The notes under the pieces are model-generated. The model did no database searches. It had not been told where the DNA came from and saw only the letters and a list, made by a program, of their open reading frames with translations. 52,918 nt of DNA. Origin: Ruminococcaceae bacterium OttesenSCG-928-D13 (GTDB lineage: Bacteria; Bacillota; Clostridia; Oscillospirales; Ruminococcaceae). Of the stretch, positions 16,762-25,646 are shown in pieces. The stretch spans positions 1 to 52,918 of the forward strand of contig JAJDIZ010000003.1 in assembly GCA_030266915.1 (NCBI GenBank), written 5' to 3'. The translations under genes and the position numbers were made by a program. Position 1 is the stretch's first letter. Each line of letters opens with the position of its first letter.

Positions 16762-17841
16762 ATGAAAAAATCACTTGCACTGGTTCTGGCACTGGTCTTC
16801 GTAATGTTCACCCTGGCCGCCTGCGGCGGCGGTGACAGTTCTTCCTCCGCCGCGCCCGCCTCCACCGGCGGCGACTCCACCCCCGCAGCTGACAGCAGCG
16901 AAGTAAACGACGGCGAAGGCAGCGCCCAGGCGGGCGACCTTAAGGTCGCGGCCATCTTCGGCGGTGCCATCAACGACGGCAACTGGAACGAAACCCAGTA
17001 CAACGGCCTGATGGATCTGAAGGAGAAGGGCATCTGCTCCGACCCGAAGTACATGGAGAACGTGAGTGACACCGACGCCGCCGAGGCGGCCCGCACCTAC
17101 GCCTCCGAGGGCTTCAACCTGGTCTACCTCACCACCAACTCCTACCAGGATTACTGCACCTCGGTGGCCGAGAGCTTCCCCGACACCATGTTCATCCAGA
17201 TCAACGGCACTTACCTGGCTGAGAACTTCATCTCGGTGCGCATCGCCGACGAAGAGCAGGGCTTTGTGCAGGGCGTCATCGCGGCGCTGCTCACCGAAAC
17301 CGGCAAGGTCGGCTTCGTGGGCGGGCTCGAGATCAACCCCATCAAGCTGGGTTCCTCCGGCTTCCAGCAGGGCGTGGACTATGTGAACGAGACCTATGGC
17401 CTCGCGGTTGTCGCCCAGCGCATCAACACCGGCAGCTTCACCGACGTGAACCAGGCCAAGGAGACCGCCATCTCCCTGATTGAGGACGGCTGCGACGTGG
17501 TTGCCCCGATGGCCAACGACGCCAGCGTGGGCGTGATGGAGGCCGCCGAAGAGAAGGGCGCCATGGCCATTGGCTGCGGCCTTGGGCAGGACGCCTCGGC
17601 CCCAACCACCACCGAGGTTATCGTGGTGAAGGACGTGGCCATTGCTTACCAGGTCACCGGCGAGGACTTCGCGAACGGCATCCTCACCGTGCCGGCCGAG
17701 GTTGAAACCTACGGCGCCAACAAGGGCGTTGTGTGGGTGACCGATTGGTTCAAGGACGTGGACGACGAAGTGAAAACCCGCGTTGAAGAAGTGATGCTCA
17801 AGCTGATGAACGGCGAGATCAGCATCAGCCTCGACCTGTAA
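16762..17841 (+). CDS. BMP family ABC transporter substrate-binding lipoprotein (nucleoside type)
   Basis: A 359-residue exported lipoprotein: signal peptide MKKSLALVLALVFVMFTLAA with lipobox LAAC (Cys21), then a Ser/Ala/Gly-rich linker to about residue 55 and a BMP/PnrA-like periplasmic-binding fold. Family signs are the AAIFGGAINDGNWNETQYNG opening, EEQGFVQGVIAALLTETGKV and GFVGGLEINPIKLGSSGFQQ, ending in WVTDWFKDVDDEVKTRVEEV. Related proteins (PnrA, BmpA, NupN) bind purine or other nucleosides. It starts the BMP-permease-permease-ATPase operon, and a strong stem-loop follows it, probably to keep binding protein in excess. The exact nucleoside is unknown. Similarity to the second BMP protein (33213-34325) appears low beyond the fold, suggesting different ligands. 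Confidence 0.92.
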   Translation: MKKSLALVLALVFVMFTLAACGGGDSSSSAAPASTGGDSTPAADSSEVNDGEGSAQAGDLKVAAIFGGAINDGNWNETQYNGLMDLKEKGICSDPKYMENVSDTDAAEAARTYASEGFNLVYLTTNSYQDYCTSVAESFPDTMFIQINGTYLAENFISVRIADEEQGFVQGVIAALLTETGKVGFVGGLEINPIKLGSSGFQQGVDYVNETYGLAVVAQRINTGSFTDVNQAKETAISLIEDGCDVVAPMANDASVGVMEAAEEKGAMAIGCGLGQDASAPTTTEVIVVKDVAIAYQVTGEDFANGILTVPAEVETYGANKGVVWVTDWFKDVDDEVKTRVEEVMLKLMNGEISISLDL

Positions 17842-17901
17842 TCACAGCAAGTTCAAGCTACCTACAATAATGCTTAGCTTTTAGGACCCACTGACAGGCG
17901 T

Positions 17902-17936
17902 CGGGGCCTGTTCACACCGAACAGGCCCCGATTTTT
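17902..17936 (+). terminator. Stem-loop/attenuator between BMP lipoprotein and permease
   Basis: A perfect 12-bp stem (17902-17913 with 17919-17930, ACACC loop) is followed by ATTTTTA. It lies inside the operon, 60 nt after the binding-protein stop and 25 nt before the permease start, so it likely causes partial termination or protects the upstream mRNA. Confidence 0.75.
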
Positions 17937-17960
17937 ACCTTTATTGGGAGGAATGATCTC

Positions 17961-19061
17961 GTGGGAATCAATATCAGGAAAGGACTGAGGGCGGTCGCCT
18001 TCCCGCTGCTGTCCATTTTGGTGGCGCTGCTTCTGGGTGCCATCATCATGGCGGTAATGGGCTTCAACGTGGGCAAAGCCTACGGCAGCCTGCTGAACGG
18101 CGCTTTCGGCAGCCTCAACTCGCTGAGCGAGACGATGATCCAGATGGTGCCGCTTTTGTTCTGCGCCCTCAGCTACGCCATCGCCTACCGCTGCGGCCTC
18201 ATCAACCTGGGTGCCGAGGGCCAGCTCTACGCCGGGGCTGTCTGCGGCTCCATTGTGGGGGCGCACCTGTCCGGCCTGCCCGCCATCATCCACATCCCTC
18301 TGTGCATCATCGCCGGTTTCATTGGCGGCGCTGTGATGGGCTGCATCGTGGGCTTTTTGAAGATGAAGTTCGGCGCCTCGGAGCTGATTACTACCATCAT
18401 GCTGAACTATATCGTGATGGAGTTTGTGAGCTTCTGCGTTACCAACGCCCCCTTCAAGGACATGACCCCCGGCGCCGCCCCCCGCATGCCCATTGTGCAG
18501 GACTCGGCCAAGCTGCCGCTGATTATGTCCGGCACCCGGCTGCACCTGGGCATTCTGCTGGCCCTTGTGGGCATTCTGGTGTACTACTTCTTCATGTGGC
18601 GCACCACCCGCGGTTATGAGATGCGTGTCATCGGAATGAACCCGAACGCCGGGCGCTATTCGGGCATGAACATCCGCTCGAACAGCATCCTGGCCATGCT
18701 GATTGCCGGCGGCTTTGCCGGCATCGGCGGCACGGTGCAAATCATCGGCCTGCAGTACTTCCTCACCGAGGGCTTCTCCAACAACTTTGGCTTCTCCGGC
18801 ATCGCGGTGGCGCTGCTGGGCAACACCCATCCGCTGGGCATTGCGGTATCCTCGGTGCTGTTCGGAGCGCTGAACGCCGGCGGCGTGAAGATGCAGCTGC
18901 TGGCCGAGGTGCCCGCCGCCGCCATCTACATGATCCAGGGCATGATCATCCTGTTCGCAGTGAGCCGCGAGCTGTTCCGCTGGTTCGGCTCGGGTGGGAA
19001 ATTCATCACTCAAAAGCTGTTCAAATCCGGTAATAAGGAGAAAGGGGGTGCGGCGGGATGA
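17961..19061 (+). CDS. BMP-type ABC transporter permease (NupP/YufP-like)
   Basis: This 366-residue membrane protein of the BPD_transp_2 (RbsC/LivH-like) family has about 9-10 hydrophobic helices. Diagnostic stretches are CGLINLGAEGQLYAGAVCGS, ELITTIMLNYIVMEFVSF and the EAA-like loop VIGMNPNAGRYSGMNIRSNS followed by GGFAGIGGTVQIIG. It begins at a GTG behind GGGAGG and overlaps the next permease by 4 bp (ATGA). With that partner it forms the heterodimeric channel of the first nucleoside-type importer. The larger first permease, with the extra loop after helix 4, is the usual pattern in BMP systems. Confidence 0.92.
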   Translation: MGINIRKGLRAVAFPLLSILVALLLGAIIMAVMGFNVGKAYGSLLNGAFGSLNSLSETMIQMVPLLFCALSYAIAYRCGLINLGAEGQLYAGAVCGSIVGAHLSGLPAIIHIPLCIIAGFIGGAVMGCIVGFLKMKFGASELITTIMLNYIVMEFVSFCVTNAPFKDMTPGAAPRMPIVQDSAKLPLIMSGTRLHLGILLALVGILVYYFFMWRTTRGYEMRVIGMNPNAGRYSGMNIRSNSILAMLIAGGFAGIGGTVQIIGLQYFLTEGFSNNFGFSGIAVALLGNTHPLGIAVSSVLFGALNAGGVKMQLLAEVPAAAIYMIQGMIILFAVSRELFRWFGSGGKFITQKLFKSGNKEKGGAAG

Positions 19062-19966
19062 TTGATTTCATTACCAATTTCCTTTCGGCCGATATCCGCA
19101 CCGCCACCCCGCTGCTGCTGGCGGCCCTGGGTCTGGTGTTCAGCGAGCGGGCCGGCATCGTCAACATCGGCACCGAGGGTATCATGCTCACCGGTGCTCT
19201 GCTGGGCTGCATGGGCTCCGCGGCTTTTGGCTCCAGTGCCGTGGGGGCGCTGTACGCCATGGCGGGCGGGGCAATCTGCGGGGTAATCTTCGCCTTCTTC
19301 ACGGTCACCCTGCGGGCCAACCAGATTGTGGTGGGCACCGCCTTCAATATTTTTGCATTGGGTTTCACCACCACGCTGAACCGCCTGTCCCTGAACGGCG
19401 CCAAGGCAGTGGGCTTCCCCACCTACCCGGTGCCGCTGCTCTCCAAAATCCCGATACTGGGCGAGGTACTGTTCAACTGGTCCCTGCCGGTGTACATTGC
19501 CTTCCTGCTGGTGCCGGCGTGCTGGTTTGTGCTTTACAAAACCAACACCGGCCTCAAGGTGCGCGGCGTGGGCGAGCACCCCAAGGCCAGCGACACCCTG
19601 GGCATCAACGTGTTCCGCATCCGCTACGGCGTGCTGATTTTCAGCGGCATCATGACTGGCCTTGCGGGCGCTTTCGTTTCTATGGGCCAGCTGAGCCAGT
19701 TCATCGAGAACATGGTGGCCGGCAAGGGCTTCATGGCGGTGGCGGTGTGTGTGTTCGGCAACTACTCCCCCGTGAGTGTGATGCTGGCGGCGCTGCTGTT
19801 CGGCGGGGCCGACGCGCTGAAATACCGGCTGCTCACCACCTCGATCGGCGGGTATTACCAGTTCCTGAACATGCTGCCCTACTTCATCACCATCGTGGCA
19901 CTTTGCCTGTTCGCCAAACGCAGCAACAAGCCGGCCTCCAGCGGCGTTGCCTACCGCAAAGAGTAA
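19058..19966 (+). CDS. BMP-type ABC transporter permease (NupQ/YufQ-like)
   Basis: The 302-residue second permease of the importer. It shows FSERAGIVNIGTEGIMLTGA near the N-terminus, RANQIVVGTAFNIFALGFTT and the cytoplasmic coupling loop VGEHPKASDTLGINVFRIRY followed by GIMTGLAGAFVSMG, all typical of BMP-system second permeases. About 8-9 hydrophobic helices are visible. The start overlaps the end of the first permease by 4 bp, and the ATPase gene follows after 12 bp, so all parts are translated together. Its partner specificity is set by the BMP lipoprotein upstream. Confidence 0.92.
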   Translation: MIDFITNFLSADIRTATPLLLAALGLVFSERAGIVNIGTEGIMLTGALLGCMGSAAFGSSAVGALYAMAGGAICGVIFAFFTVTLRANQIVVGTAFNIFALGFTTTLNRLSLNGAKAVGFPTYPVPLLSKIPILGEVLFNWSLPVYIAFLLVPACWFVLYKTNTGLKVRGVGEHPKASDTLGINVFRIRYGVLIFSGIMTGLAGAFVSMGQLSQFIENMVAGKGFMAVAVCVFGNYSPVSVMLAALLFGGADALKYRLLTTSIGGYYQFLNMLPYFITIVALCLFAKRSNKPASSGVAYRKE

Positions 19967-19978
19967 GGGGGGAGACGC

Positions 19979-21502
19979 ATGGCTGAGAATATCATAGAGA
20001 TGCGGCATATCACGAAGCGCTTTGGCACCCTCGTGGCCAACGAGGACGTGAACCTGAACGTGGAAAAGGGTGAAGTGCACGCCCTGTTGGGCGAGAACGG
20101 AGCCGGCAAATCCACCCTGATGAACTGCCTGTACGGCATGTATGACACCTACGAGGGCGAGATCATCTTCGACGGCAAGCCGGTGGTGATCGACGACCCG
20201 AAGCACGCCATCGCCCTTGGCATCGGCATGGTGCACCAGCACTTCATGCTGATTCCGGTGCTCACTGTCATCGAGAACGTGGTGCTGGGCCTGAAGGACA
20301 ACAAGCAGGTGCTTGACCTGAAGGGCGCCGCCGCCCGGTTCACCGAGCTGGGCAAGAAGTACAACATGGAGATCGATCCCTGGGCCAAGGTGGAGCAGCT
20401 GAGCGTGGGCCAGCAGCAGCGGGTGGAGATTCTGAAAGCCCTCTACCGGGACGCCCGGCTGCTGATTCTTGACGAGCCCACCGCGGTGCTGACCCCCGGC
20501 GAGATCGACGGCCTATTCGACATCATGACTGCCCTGAAAAACGAGGGCCGCACGGTTATCTTCATCAGCCACAAGCTGAACGAGATTATGCGCATCTGCG
20601 ACCGCTGCACCGTGCTGCGCCTGGGCCGCGTCGAAGCCACCGTGCGCATCGACGAGGTGAAGGACCGCAACCATCTGGCCGCCCTGATGGTGGGCCGGGA
20701 TGTGCAGCTGATCACCGACAAGGCCCCCTGCCAGCTCTGCGGGGTGCAGCTGGAGGTAGAAAACCTGACCGCCCTCAGCGACATGGGCCTGCCCGCCGTG
20801 CAGGATATGAGCTTTGACATCCAGGGCGGGGAGATTCTCGGCATCTGCGGGGTGGACGGCAACGGTCAGAGCGAGCTGGTGCAGTGCATCACCGGACTGC
20901 GCAAGCCCACCAGCGGCACCATCCGCATTGGCGGGCAGGACACCACCGGTGCCTCGGCCCGGGAGGTACTGAAGAAAAACGTCTCCCACATCCCGGAAGA
21001 CCGCCACAAATTCGGGATGATTGGCCCGATGAACATCGAGGAGAACTTCATCCTGGTCAGCTATAAAGAGAACCTCTATTCCAAAAAGGGCCTGCTGAAC
21101 TGGAACTGGATCGGCAAGCACAGCGATGAGCTGGTGAAGGACTACAACGTTAAAACCCCAAACGCCAAGGAGGAGGCCAAGAACCTCTCGGGCGGCAACC
21201 AGCAGAAGATGGTGGTGGGCCGCGAGCTGGACCGCAGCCCCCGGCTGCTGGTGGCGGTGCATCCCTCCCGCGGGCTCGACATCGGCGCCACCAAATACAT
21301 CCAGAGCCAGATTGTGCGCCAGCGGGACAACGGCACCGCCGTGATGATGGTAAGCACCGAGCTGGATGAGCTGATGGAGCTGTCCGACCGCATCCTTGTG
21401 ATGTACGAGGGGCAGAACATGGGCATTTTAATCCAGCAGGAGGCCACCCGTGAGAAGCTGGGCGCCCTGATGGCCGGCATCCGGGACGGGGACGAGGATT
21501 AA
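19979..21502 (+). CDS. BMP-type ABC transporter ATP-binding protein, two fused NBDs
   Basis: A 507-residue protein with tandem ABC ATPase domains (RbsA/NupO layout). The first domain has an intact Walker A (GENGAGKST), LSVGQQQR signature and Walker B with DEPTAVLTP. The second has a degenerate Walker A (GVDGNGQSE, no lysine) but a good LSGGNQQK signature, as is normal for this family; thus one ATP site is probably catalytic. It ends the BMP-permease-permease-ATPase operon, 12 bp after the second permease behind a GGGGGGAG site, and an intrinsic terminator follows at 21548. It energises uptake at the membrane's inner face. Confidence 0.94.
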   Translation: MAENIIEMRHITKRFGTLVANEDVNLNVEKGEVHALLGENGAGKSTLMNCLYGMYDTYEGEIIFDGKPVVIDDPKHAIALGIGMVHQHFMLIPVLTVIENVVLGLKDNKQVLDLKGAAARFTELGKKYNMEIDPWAKVEQLSVGQQQRVEILKALYRDARLLILDEPTAVLTPGEIDGLFDIMTALKNEGRTVIFISHKLNEIMRICDRCTVLRLGRVEATVRIDEVKDRNHLAALMVGRDVQLITDKAPCQLCGVQLEVENLTALSDMGLPAVQDMSFDIQGGEILGICGVDGNGQSELVQCITGLRKPTSGTIRIGGQDTTGASAREVLKKNVSHIPEDRHKFGMIGPMNIEENFILVSYKENLYSKKGLLNWNWIGKHSDELVKDYNVKTPNAKEEAKNLSGGNQQKMVVGRELDRSPRLLVAVHPSRGLDIGATKYIQSQIVRQRDNGTAVMMVSTELDELMELSDRILVMYEGQNMGILIQQEATREKLGALMAGIRDGDED

Positions 21503-21547
21503 GTGTGTTCACGCCTTCATAGTACCGGTACGATCAATATGTACACT

Positions 21548-21571
21548 CCCCCGCCTTCTGGCGGGGGTTTT
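21548..21571 (+). terminator. Intrinsic terminator of the first BMP-type ABC operon
   Basis: CCCCCGCC, loop TTCT, GGCGGGGG (21548-21567) followed by TTTT, 45 nt after the ATPase stop. Confidence 0.85.
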
Positions 21572-21579
21572 GCTGTGTC

Positions 21580-21608
21580 TTGTTGGAACGCGTGATTTGC
21601 GCTATAAT
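21580..21608 (+). promoter_or_regulatory. Promoter of the second LytTR regulator
   Basis: A perfect TATAAT (21603-21608) lies 17 bp after a weak TTGTTG (21580-21585), 39 bp before the regulator ATG and just beyond the preceding terminator. Confidence 0.5.
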
Positions 21609-21647
21609 TATTATTGAATAAATCATTCAAAATTCGGCAAAGGGGGA

Positions 21648-22364
21648 ATGCGGGTGTATAGGGTAGCGCTGTGTGACGACGAGCCCGCCATCCTCGAGGC
21701 AACGCGTGAGCTTTGCGGCAAAGCGCTGGACGAGCTGGAGGCCGATTACGAGATCACCTCCTTTCTCGGCCCGCGGCCGGTGCTGGAGGCGCTGCGCCAG
21801 GGTGTGCCCGATCACCATGTGTTTGTGCTGGACATCGACTTCGGCGGGACTGAAAACGGCATCCAGCTGGCGGAGGCCCTGCGCAAATCCGGGTACGAGG
21901 GCGACATTATCTTCGCCACGGGCCACCGGGAGTTTGCCCTCGAAGGCTACAGCGTCCAGCCCATCCAATACCTGCTGAAGCCGGTGGAACCGGCCGCCCT
22001 GCGCGATGCCCTGCGGCTGAACTACGAGCGCACCTACCGCCGCCGCCACCTGATCATCCACCCGAAGGAGGGCACTCAGGCCATCCCCATCGGGGACATC
22101 TACTACATCGAGATCATGGGGCGCACCGCCACCTTCCACACCGGGCAGGGCAACTTCAACTGCCCCGCCCGACTGAAGGATCTGGAGCTTGAACTGCTGG
22201 ATGACAATTTCGTGCGTTGCCACAAAAGTTTTCTTGTAAATCTATATAAGATACAGCGTGTGAAGCGCTACGAGTTCCAGCTGAAAAACGGCGAGGTGGT
22301 GCCCATCGGCAAAAGCCACTACACCGCCGCCCAAACAGCCTTCATCCGCTTCCACAACCGGTGA
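21648..22364 (+). CDS. LytTR family response regulator
   Basis: A 238-residue regulator with an N-terminal receiver domain (D10-D11-E12 pocket, phospho-Asp62 in VFVLDIDFGGTENG, Lys111 in QYLLKPV) and a C-terminal LytTR domain (about 130-235, FVRCHKSFLVNLYKIQRVKR). The loop after Asp62 reads DFGGTENG instead of the common MPxMDG, which may alter dimer contacts. It is preceded by GGGGG and its own TATAAT promoter. The GHKL kinase gene 22403-24373 runs toward it on the other strand, sharing a bidirectional terminator; that kinase is the likely partner by adjacency. Its neighbour upstream is the ABC importer operon, a plausible but unproven target. Confidence 0.9.
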   Translation: MRVYRVALCDDEPAILEATRELCGKALDELEADYEITSFLGPRPVLEALRQGVPDHHVFVLDIDFGGTENGIQLAEALRKSGYEGDIIFATGHREFALEGYSVQPIQYLLKPVEPAALRDALRLNYERTYRRRHLIIHPKEGTQAIPIGDIYYIEIMGRTATFHTGQGNFNCPARLKDLELELLDDNFVRCHKSFLVNLYKIQRVKRYEFQLKNGEVVPIGKSHYTAAQTAFIRFHNR

Positions 22365-22365
22365 T

Positions 22366-22403
22366 AAAAACCGCTCGCTTTCTCTCGAAAGCGAGCGGTT
22401 TTT
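22366..22403. terminator. Bidirectional intrinsic terminator
   Basis: A perfect 17-bp stem (22366-22382 with 22387-22403, TCTC loop) with A/T tracts at both ends separates the convergent LytTR and kinase genes and touches the kinase stop codon. Confidence 0.9.
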
Positions 22404-24373
22404 TATTGCGGCTGCAGGCAGGTTTGCACGGTGAAGGCCGCCTCGTCATAGCTGATGTCCAGCAGGCTGCCGTATTTTTCGGCCACTGTTCGCATAGCGG
22501 TGAGGCCGTAGCCGTGAAGGGCATTGTCCGTTTTTGTAGAGCTCAAGCCGCCGTCCATTCCGGTTTTCAGCCTGCCGTCCCAGGCGTTCTGGCAGCTGAC
22601 GGCCAACATCTCATCCTGCCAGTGGACCCTTAGGCGAAGCCAGCGCTTTTCCGCCGGCAGGCGGGCGCAGGCCTCGATTGCGTTGTCCAGCATGTTGAGC
22701 AGCAGGGAACACAGCTCCGCGTCCGGCACCGGCAGCTCTGGCGGCGCCACCACAGTGCAGTCTGCTTTGATGCCCAATCCCATGGCAATGCCCATCCGGT
22801 TTTGCACAATGGCCGAGACCAGCTGATTGTCACCATACTGCGCCGGTGCCAGCTGGTTGCCCTGCCCGGTCCACTGGCGCAGATACTCGCCCGCTCGGGC
22901 ATAGTCCTGCTGGTCCAGCAGGGCCTGCAGCGCCGTGGTGTGGTTGCGCAGCTCGTGCTGGGCCAGGTTGGTTTGCTGAATGGCAGACCGGATGGTCTCA
23001 TAGTTTTCCAGCGCCAGCCGGTTTTTCAGCTCCAGCGTTTGCAGGGTGGTGTTGCGCTCAATCTGCTGGCTGATGAACTCGTACAGGCTGATGACCAAAA
23101 TGCCGAGGATCATGAAAGTGGAAAGAAGTTCCAACAGTGGTGCGAGATTAAAAAACTCAAAAAATGAGTAAAATATTCCCAAATAATATTCCCACAGTGC
23201 CGGAATGCCCAGCCAGGCCACCGGCACCATCACCACCGCAAGGCCCGCAAAGGCAATGAAGAGCCGGCAATACACCCCCATCACACGGTTGTCCCGCCGC
23301 CACTCGCGGAAGGCCAGCACGGTGGCCAACACAAACCCCGCCAGCTGCGGCAGCCCGAGAATCCATTCCGTCCGGCTCACAATATAGCCGGGTTCGTGCC
23401 AGGCTACCCAGCGATAAACGGCTATTCCCACCGCCAGGCACAGCTGTCCCGCCGCCAGCGCGAATACACCATAACGTCCCCTGCCCTTCAGCTTGCAGGC
23501 AAGATAGGCCAGCAGCAGGTCGTCGGCAGCCACATAGGCCAGCGAGAACAGAATAACGCTCCAGGTGCTTTTGAAGCCGAACTCATCCGGCACCTCGGCA
23601 TAGGTGGTTGCCCATATCGCCAAAAAGGCCATCGGCAGCAGCAGAGCCCAGTTTGGCTTGCCAACCAAAAGCTGGTAGCAGAACAGCAACCCCAGCAGCA
23701 GCAGCCCGGCCGCCAGCATGCCGGCCAGCACAAAGGCGGGCGCAGCCCACGCCATATATAGCGTTTGTTCGGCGTTTTCATTTTCAACAACCGGGGTCAT
23801 CGGGCTCCAGTAGGGCATCGCCTCGGAGGCGACATATTCCACAATGGTCAGGGTGCGGCCGGTGTAGTTCCGGGGCAGTGTTACGGTGATGATGCGGCTG
23901 GCGCCGTGGGGGTAATCCTCATAAAGGCCCGGCTCCAGCTGGGGCCAGTGATCCGGCGTGGCTGGCTGGCCGGGCAGGTCTGTATAGAGCACCTGGTCGT
24001 CCAGAAACACCACAAGGGCGCCCATGTCGCACGGCAGGACGAGCTTCGCGTCTTCGATGACGCTGTTTAGCACGCTGCTATAGCCTATGGCCTGCCCTTC
24101 GGCCAGGGGATATTCCAGCGATTCAAAAAAACCGTACTCACTGTAAATCGCCTTGGCCGCAATGGGCGTGCCCCTGGCGCCACCCATATAGTAGGTCCAG
24201 TTCGGGCCGTATTCCTCGCTGTGCAACAGGGTGTCGCCCTCCATGCGGCGCATGGTTTTTTCATACTGGCCGTTCACCGCCACAAAGCCTATGGCAATCG
24301 CCAGCGCCAGCGCCAGCGCCAACACAAGGCGCCAGGGACGCACCTGCACCAAAAACTGCCTGACCTGCCGCAT
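22403..24373 (-). CDS. GHKL-domain sensor histidine kinase, multi-TM
   Basis: A 656-residue sensor kinase. After one N-terminal TM helix (about 15-33) there is an extracytoplasmic region (about 35-200), then seven or so TM helices (about 205-435), an arrangement like 7TMR-DISM sensors. A GHKL catalytic module follows: likely phospho-His473 in AQHELRNHTTALQ, N box with Asn564 in NMLDNAIEACARLP and the glycine box HGYGLTAMRTVAEKYG near 620-635. It belongs with LytTR regulators, and the neighbouring convergent regulator 21648-22364 is the likely partner. The extracellular part shows no recognised ligand-binding signature. The upstream gap contains a terminator-like hairpin on the same strand (24473-24521). 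Confidence 0.88.
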   Translation of the reverse strand: MRQVRQFLVQVRPWRLVLALALALAIAIGFVAVNGQYEKTMRRMEGDTLLHSEEYGPNWTYYMGGARGTPIAAKAIYSEYGFFESLEYPLAEGQAIGYSSVLNSVIEDAKLVLPCDMGALVVFLDDQVLYTDLPGQPATPDHWPQLEPGLYEDYPHGASRIITVTLPRNYTGRTLTIVEYVASEAMPYWSPMTPVVENENAEQTLYMAWAAPAFVLAGMLAAGLLLLGLLFCYQLLVGKPNWALLLPMAFLAIWATTYAEVPDEFGFKSTWSVILFSLAYVAADDLLLAYLACKLKGRGRYGVFALAAGQLCLAVGIAVYRWVAWHEPGYIVSRTEWILGLPQLAGFVLATVLAFREWRRDNRVMGVYCRLFIAFAGLAVVMVPVAWLGIPALWEYYLGIFYSFFEFFNLAPLLELLSTFMILGILVISLYEFISQQIERNTTLQTLELKNRLALENYETIRSAIQQTNLAQHELRNHTTALQALLDQQDYARAGEYLRQWTGQGNQLAPAQYGDNQLVSAIVQNRMGIAMGLGIKADCTVVAPPELPVPDAELCSLLLNMLDNAIEACARLPAEKRWLRLRVHWQDEMLAVSCQNAWDGRLKTGMDGGLSSTKTDNALHGYGLTAMRTVAEKYGSLLDISYDEAAFTVQTCLQPQ

Positions 24374-24472
24374 CCGCGCGCCCCCTCTCCTGGCATTTGT
24401 GTGTCGTATTATCCCCTTTAAGCCTACCCGCTCCCCCTGCCGCTGTCAACCGTGCCACTGTCCCGCTTGGGC

Positions 24473-24521
24473 AAAAAAAAGCCCTTTTATGACATCCCGC
24501 CCGCAAACAGGCAATAGGGCT
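24473..24521 (-). terminator. Terminator-like hairpin upstream of the GHKL kinase gene
   Basis: On the minus strand AGCCCT (24521-24516) pairs with AGGGCT (24485-24480) across a 30-nt GC-rich loop, then eight T residues follow. It lies about 105 nt before the kinase start with no recognisable minus-strand gene before it, so it could be a leader attenuator or end a short RNA. The stem is short, so confidence is limited. Confidence 0.4.
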
Positions 24522-24595
24522 GATAGAATGAGATAAAGCAAGCTATGCTTACACGCTTTATGTATGTGCCATCATTGTTTTAGGAGGATCGACCC

Positions 24596-25453
24596 ATGAA
24601 AAAACGCCTGTTTACACTCACCCTTTGCCTGCTCACTGCCCTGATGATGCTGGCCGGCTGCGGCGGCGGCGACAGCAGCTCTCAGCCCCGGCCCGCTGCC
24701 TCAACCGCAACGCCCGAGCCGTCGCGGTCCAGTTCCATGAAGGTGACCGTCACCAATGACTCCAGCTACACCTTCAATGAGCTCTATGTCTCCTCCACCG
24801 CCAGCAGCTCCTGGGGCACCGACCATCTGGGCAGCACCAGCATCCTGAAGAAGAACGGTTCTTTTGACATCAGCCTGGAAGTGTATGATTTTGATAACTA
24901 CGATATCCGTGTGGTGGACGAGGATGACGATATCTACATCTTCAAATATGTCACCCTGCAAAACGGCACCGAGGTAGTTATCTACTTCGACAACGGGCTG
25001 ATGGCCGACATCTACCACGCCGACGGCACCAGCGAGGTGATTACCGGCACCTTTGAGAGCGGCAGCGAGGGCGGAGATGACTACGTAGAGGACGACTACG
25101 TGGACGACACCCCCGCCGTGGTGGATGGCTACACCAGCAACGGCGCCTTCAGCTTCAATGTTTACAACGAGTCCAGCTACGACATCTATGCCCTGTACAT
25201 CGGCGTTCTCAACGCCAGCAGCGAGCACGACATCGACCTGCTGCCCGCCATCCTGCCGGCCGGGGACAGCACCACCGTGTCTGGCGGCGCCAGCCGGGGC
25301 GACTGGGAGAACACCGAGTGGACGCTGTATGTGAAAGATGTGGACGGCGACACCAGCGCGAGCTTTGACGTGTTCAACCCCTGGACCCTTTCTTATGTGG
25401 ACATCTACTGGGATTCCTCGAACGGCGGCTATGTCTGCGATTTCTACTACTAA
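24596..25453 (+). CDS. Lipoprotein with an internally duplicated beta-rich domain
   Basis: The 285-residue product has a lipoprotein signal (MKKRLFTLTLCLLTALMMLA, lipobox LAGC, Cys22), a short Ser/Pro linker, then two related beta-rich domains. The first (about 48-135) opens VTVTNDSSYTFNELYVSS; the second (about 180-285) opens FSFNVYNESSYDIYALYIG. Both continue with a D-x-L segment and a strand of the V-x-D-x-D type. An acidic spacer (GDDYVEDDYVDDTPAVVDG) separates them. This looks like a tandem duplication. I do not recognise the family beyond a general resemblance to surface beta-sandwich lipoproteins in gut Firmicutes. It has a perfect AGGAGG site and its own terminator, and lies between two GHKL/LytTR systems, so a sensing or surface-binding role is possible but unproven. 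Confidence 0.85.
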   Translation: MKKRLFTLTLCLLTALMMLAGCGGGDSSSQPRPAASTATPEPSRSSSMKVTVTNDSSYTFNELYVSSTASSSWGTDHLGSTSILKKNGSFDISLEVYDFDNYDIRVVDEDDDIYIFKYVTLQNGTEVVIYFDNGLMADIYHADGTSEVITGTFESGSEGGDDYVEDDYVDDTPAVVDGYTSNGAFSFNVYNESSYDIYALYIGVLNASSEHDIDLLPAILPAGDSTTVSGGASRGDWENTEWTLYVKDVDGDTSASFDVFNPWTLSYVDIYWDSSNGGYVCDFYY

Positions 25454-25498
25454 GGATATCCCCTTGGCTGGCTGAAGCAAAACCCGCACTGCACTTGG

Positions 25499-25524
25499 GC
25501 GCGCCCTTCGGGGCGCGCTTTTTT
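25499..25524 (+). terminator. Intrinsic terminator after the duplicated-domain lipoprotein
   Basis: GCGCGCCC, loop TTCG, GGGCGCGC (25499-25518) followed by six T residues. Confidence 0.92.
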
Positions 25525-25578
25525 GCCGGCAGGGGCACCGCGGCAAAACAGGCCCTAGCCACGACCGCTGTTTTATAC

Positions 25579-25584
25579 TATAAT
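25579..25584 (+). promoter_or_regulatory. -10 box of the M20 amidohydrolase gene
   Basis: A perfect TATAAT lies 62 bp before the ATG at 25647. No convincing -35 box is present. Confidence 0.4.
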
Positions 25585-25646
25585 ATGAAGGTACATCTTT
25601 AGTGATCATAAATCGGCAGATTTCTGGCCCTCATGGAGTGAGACGG

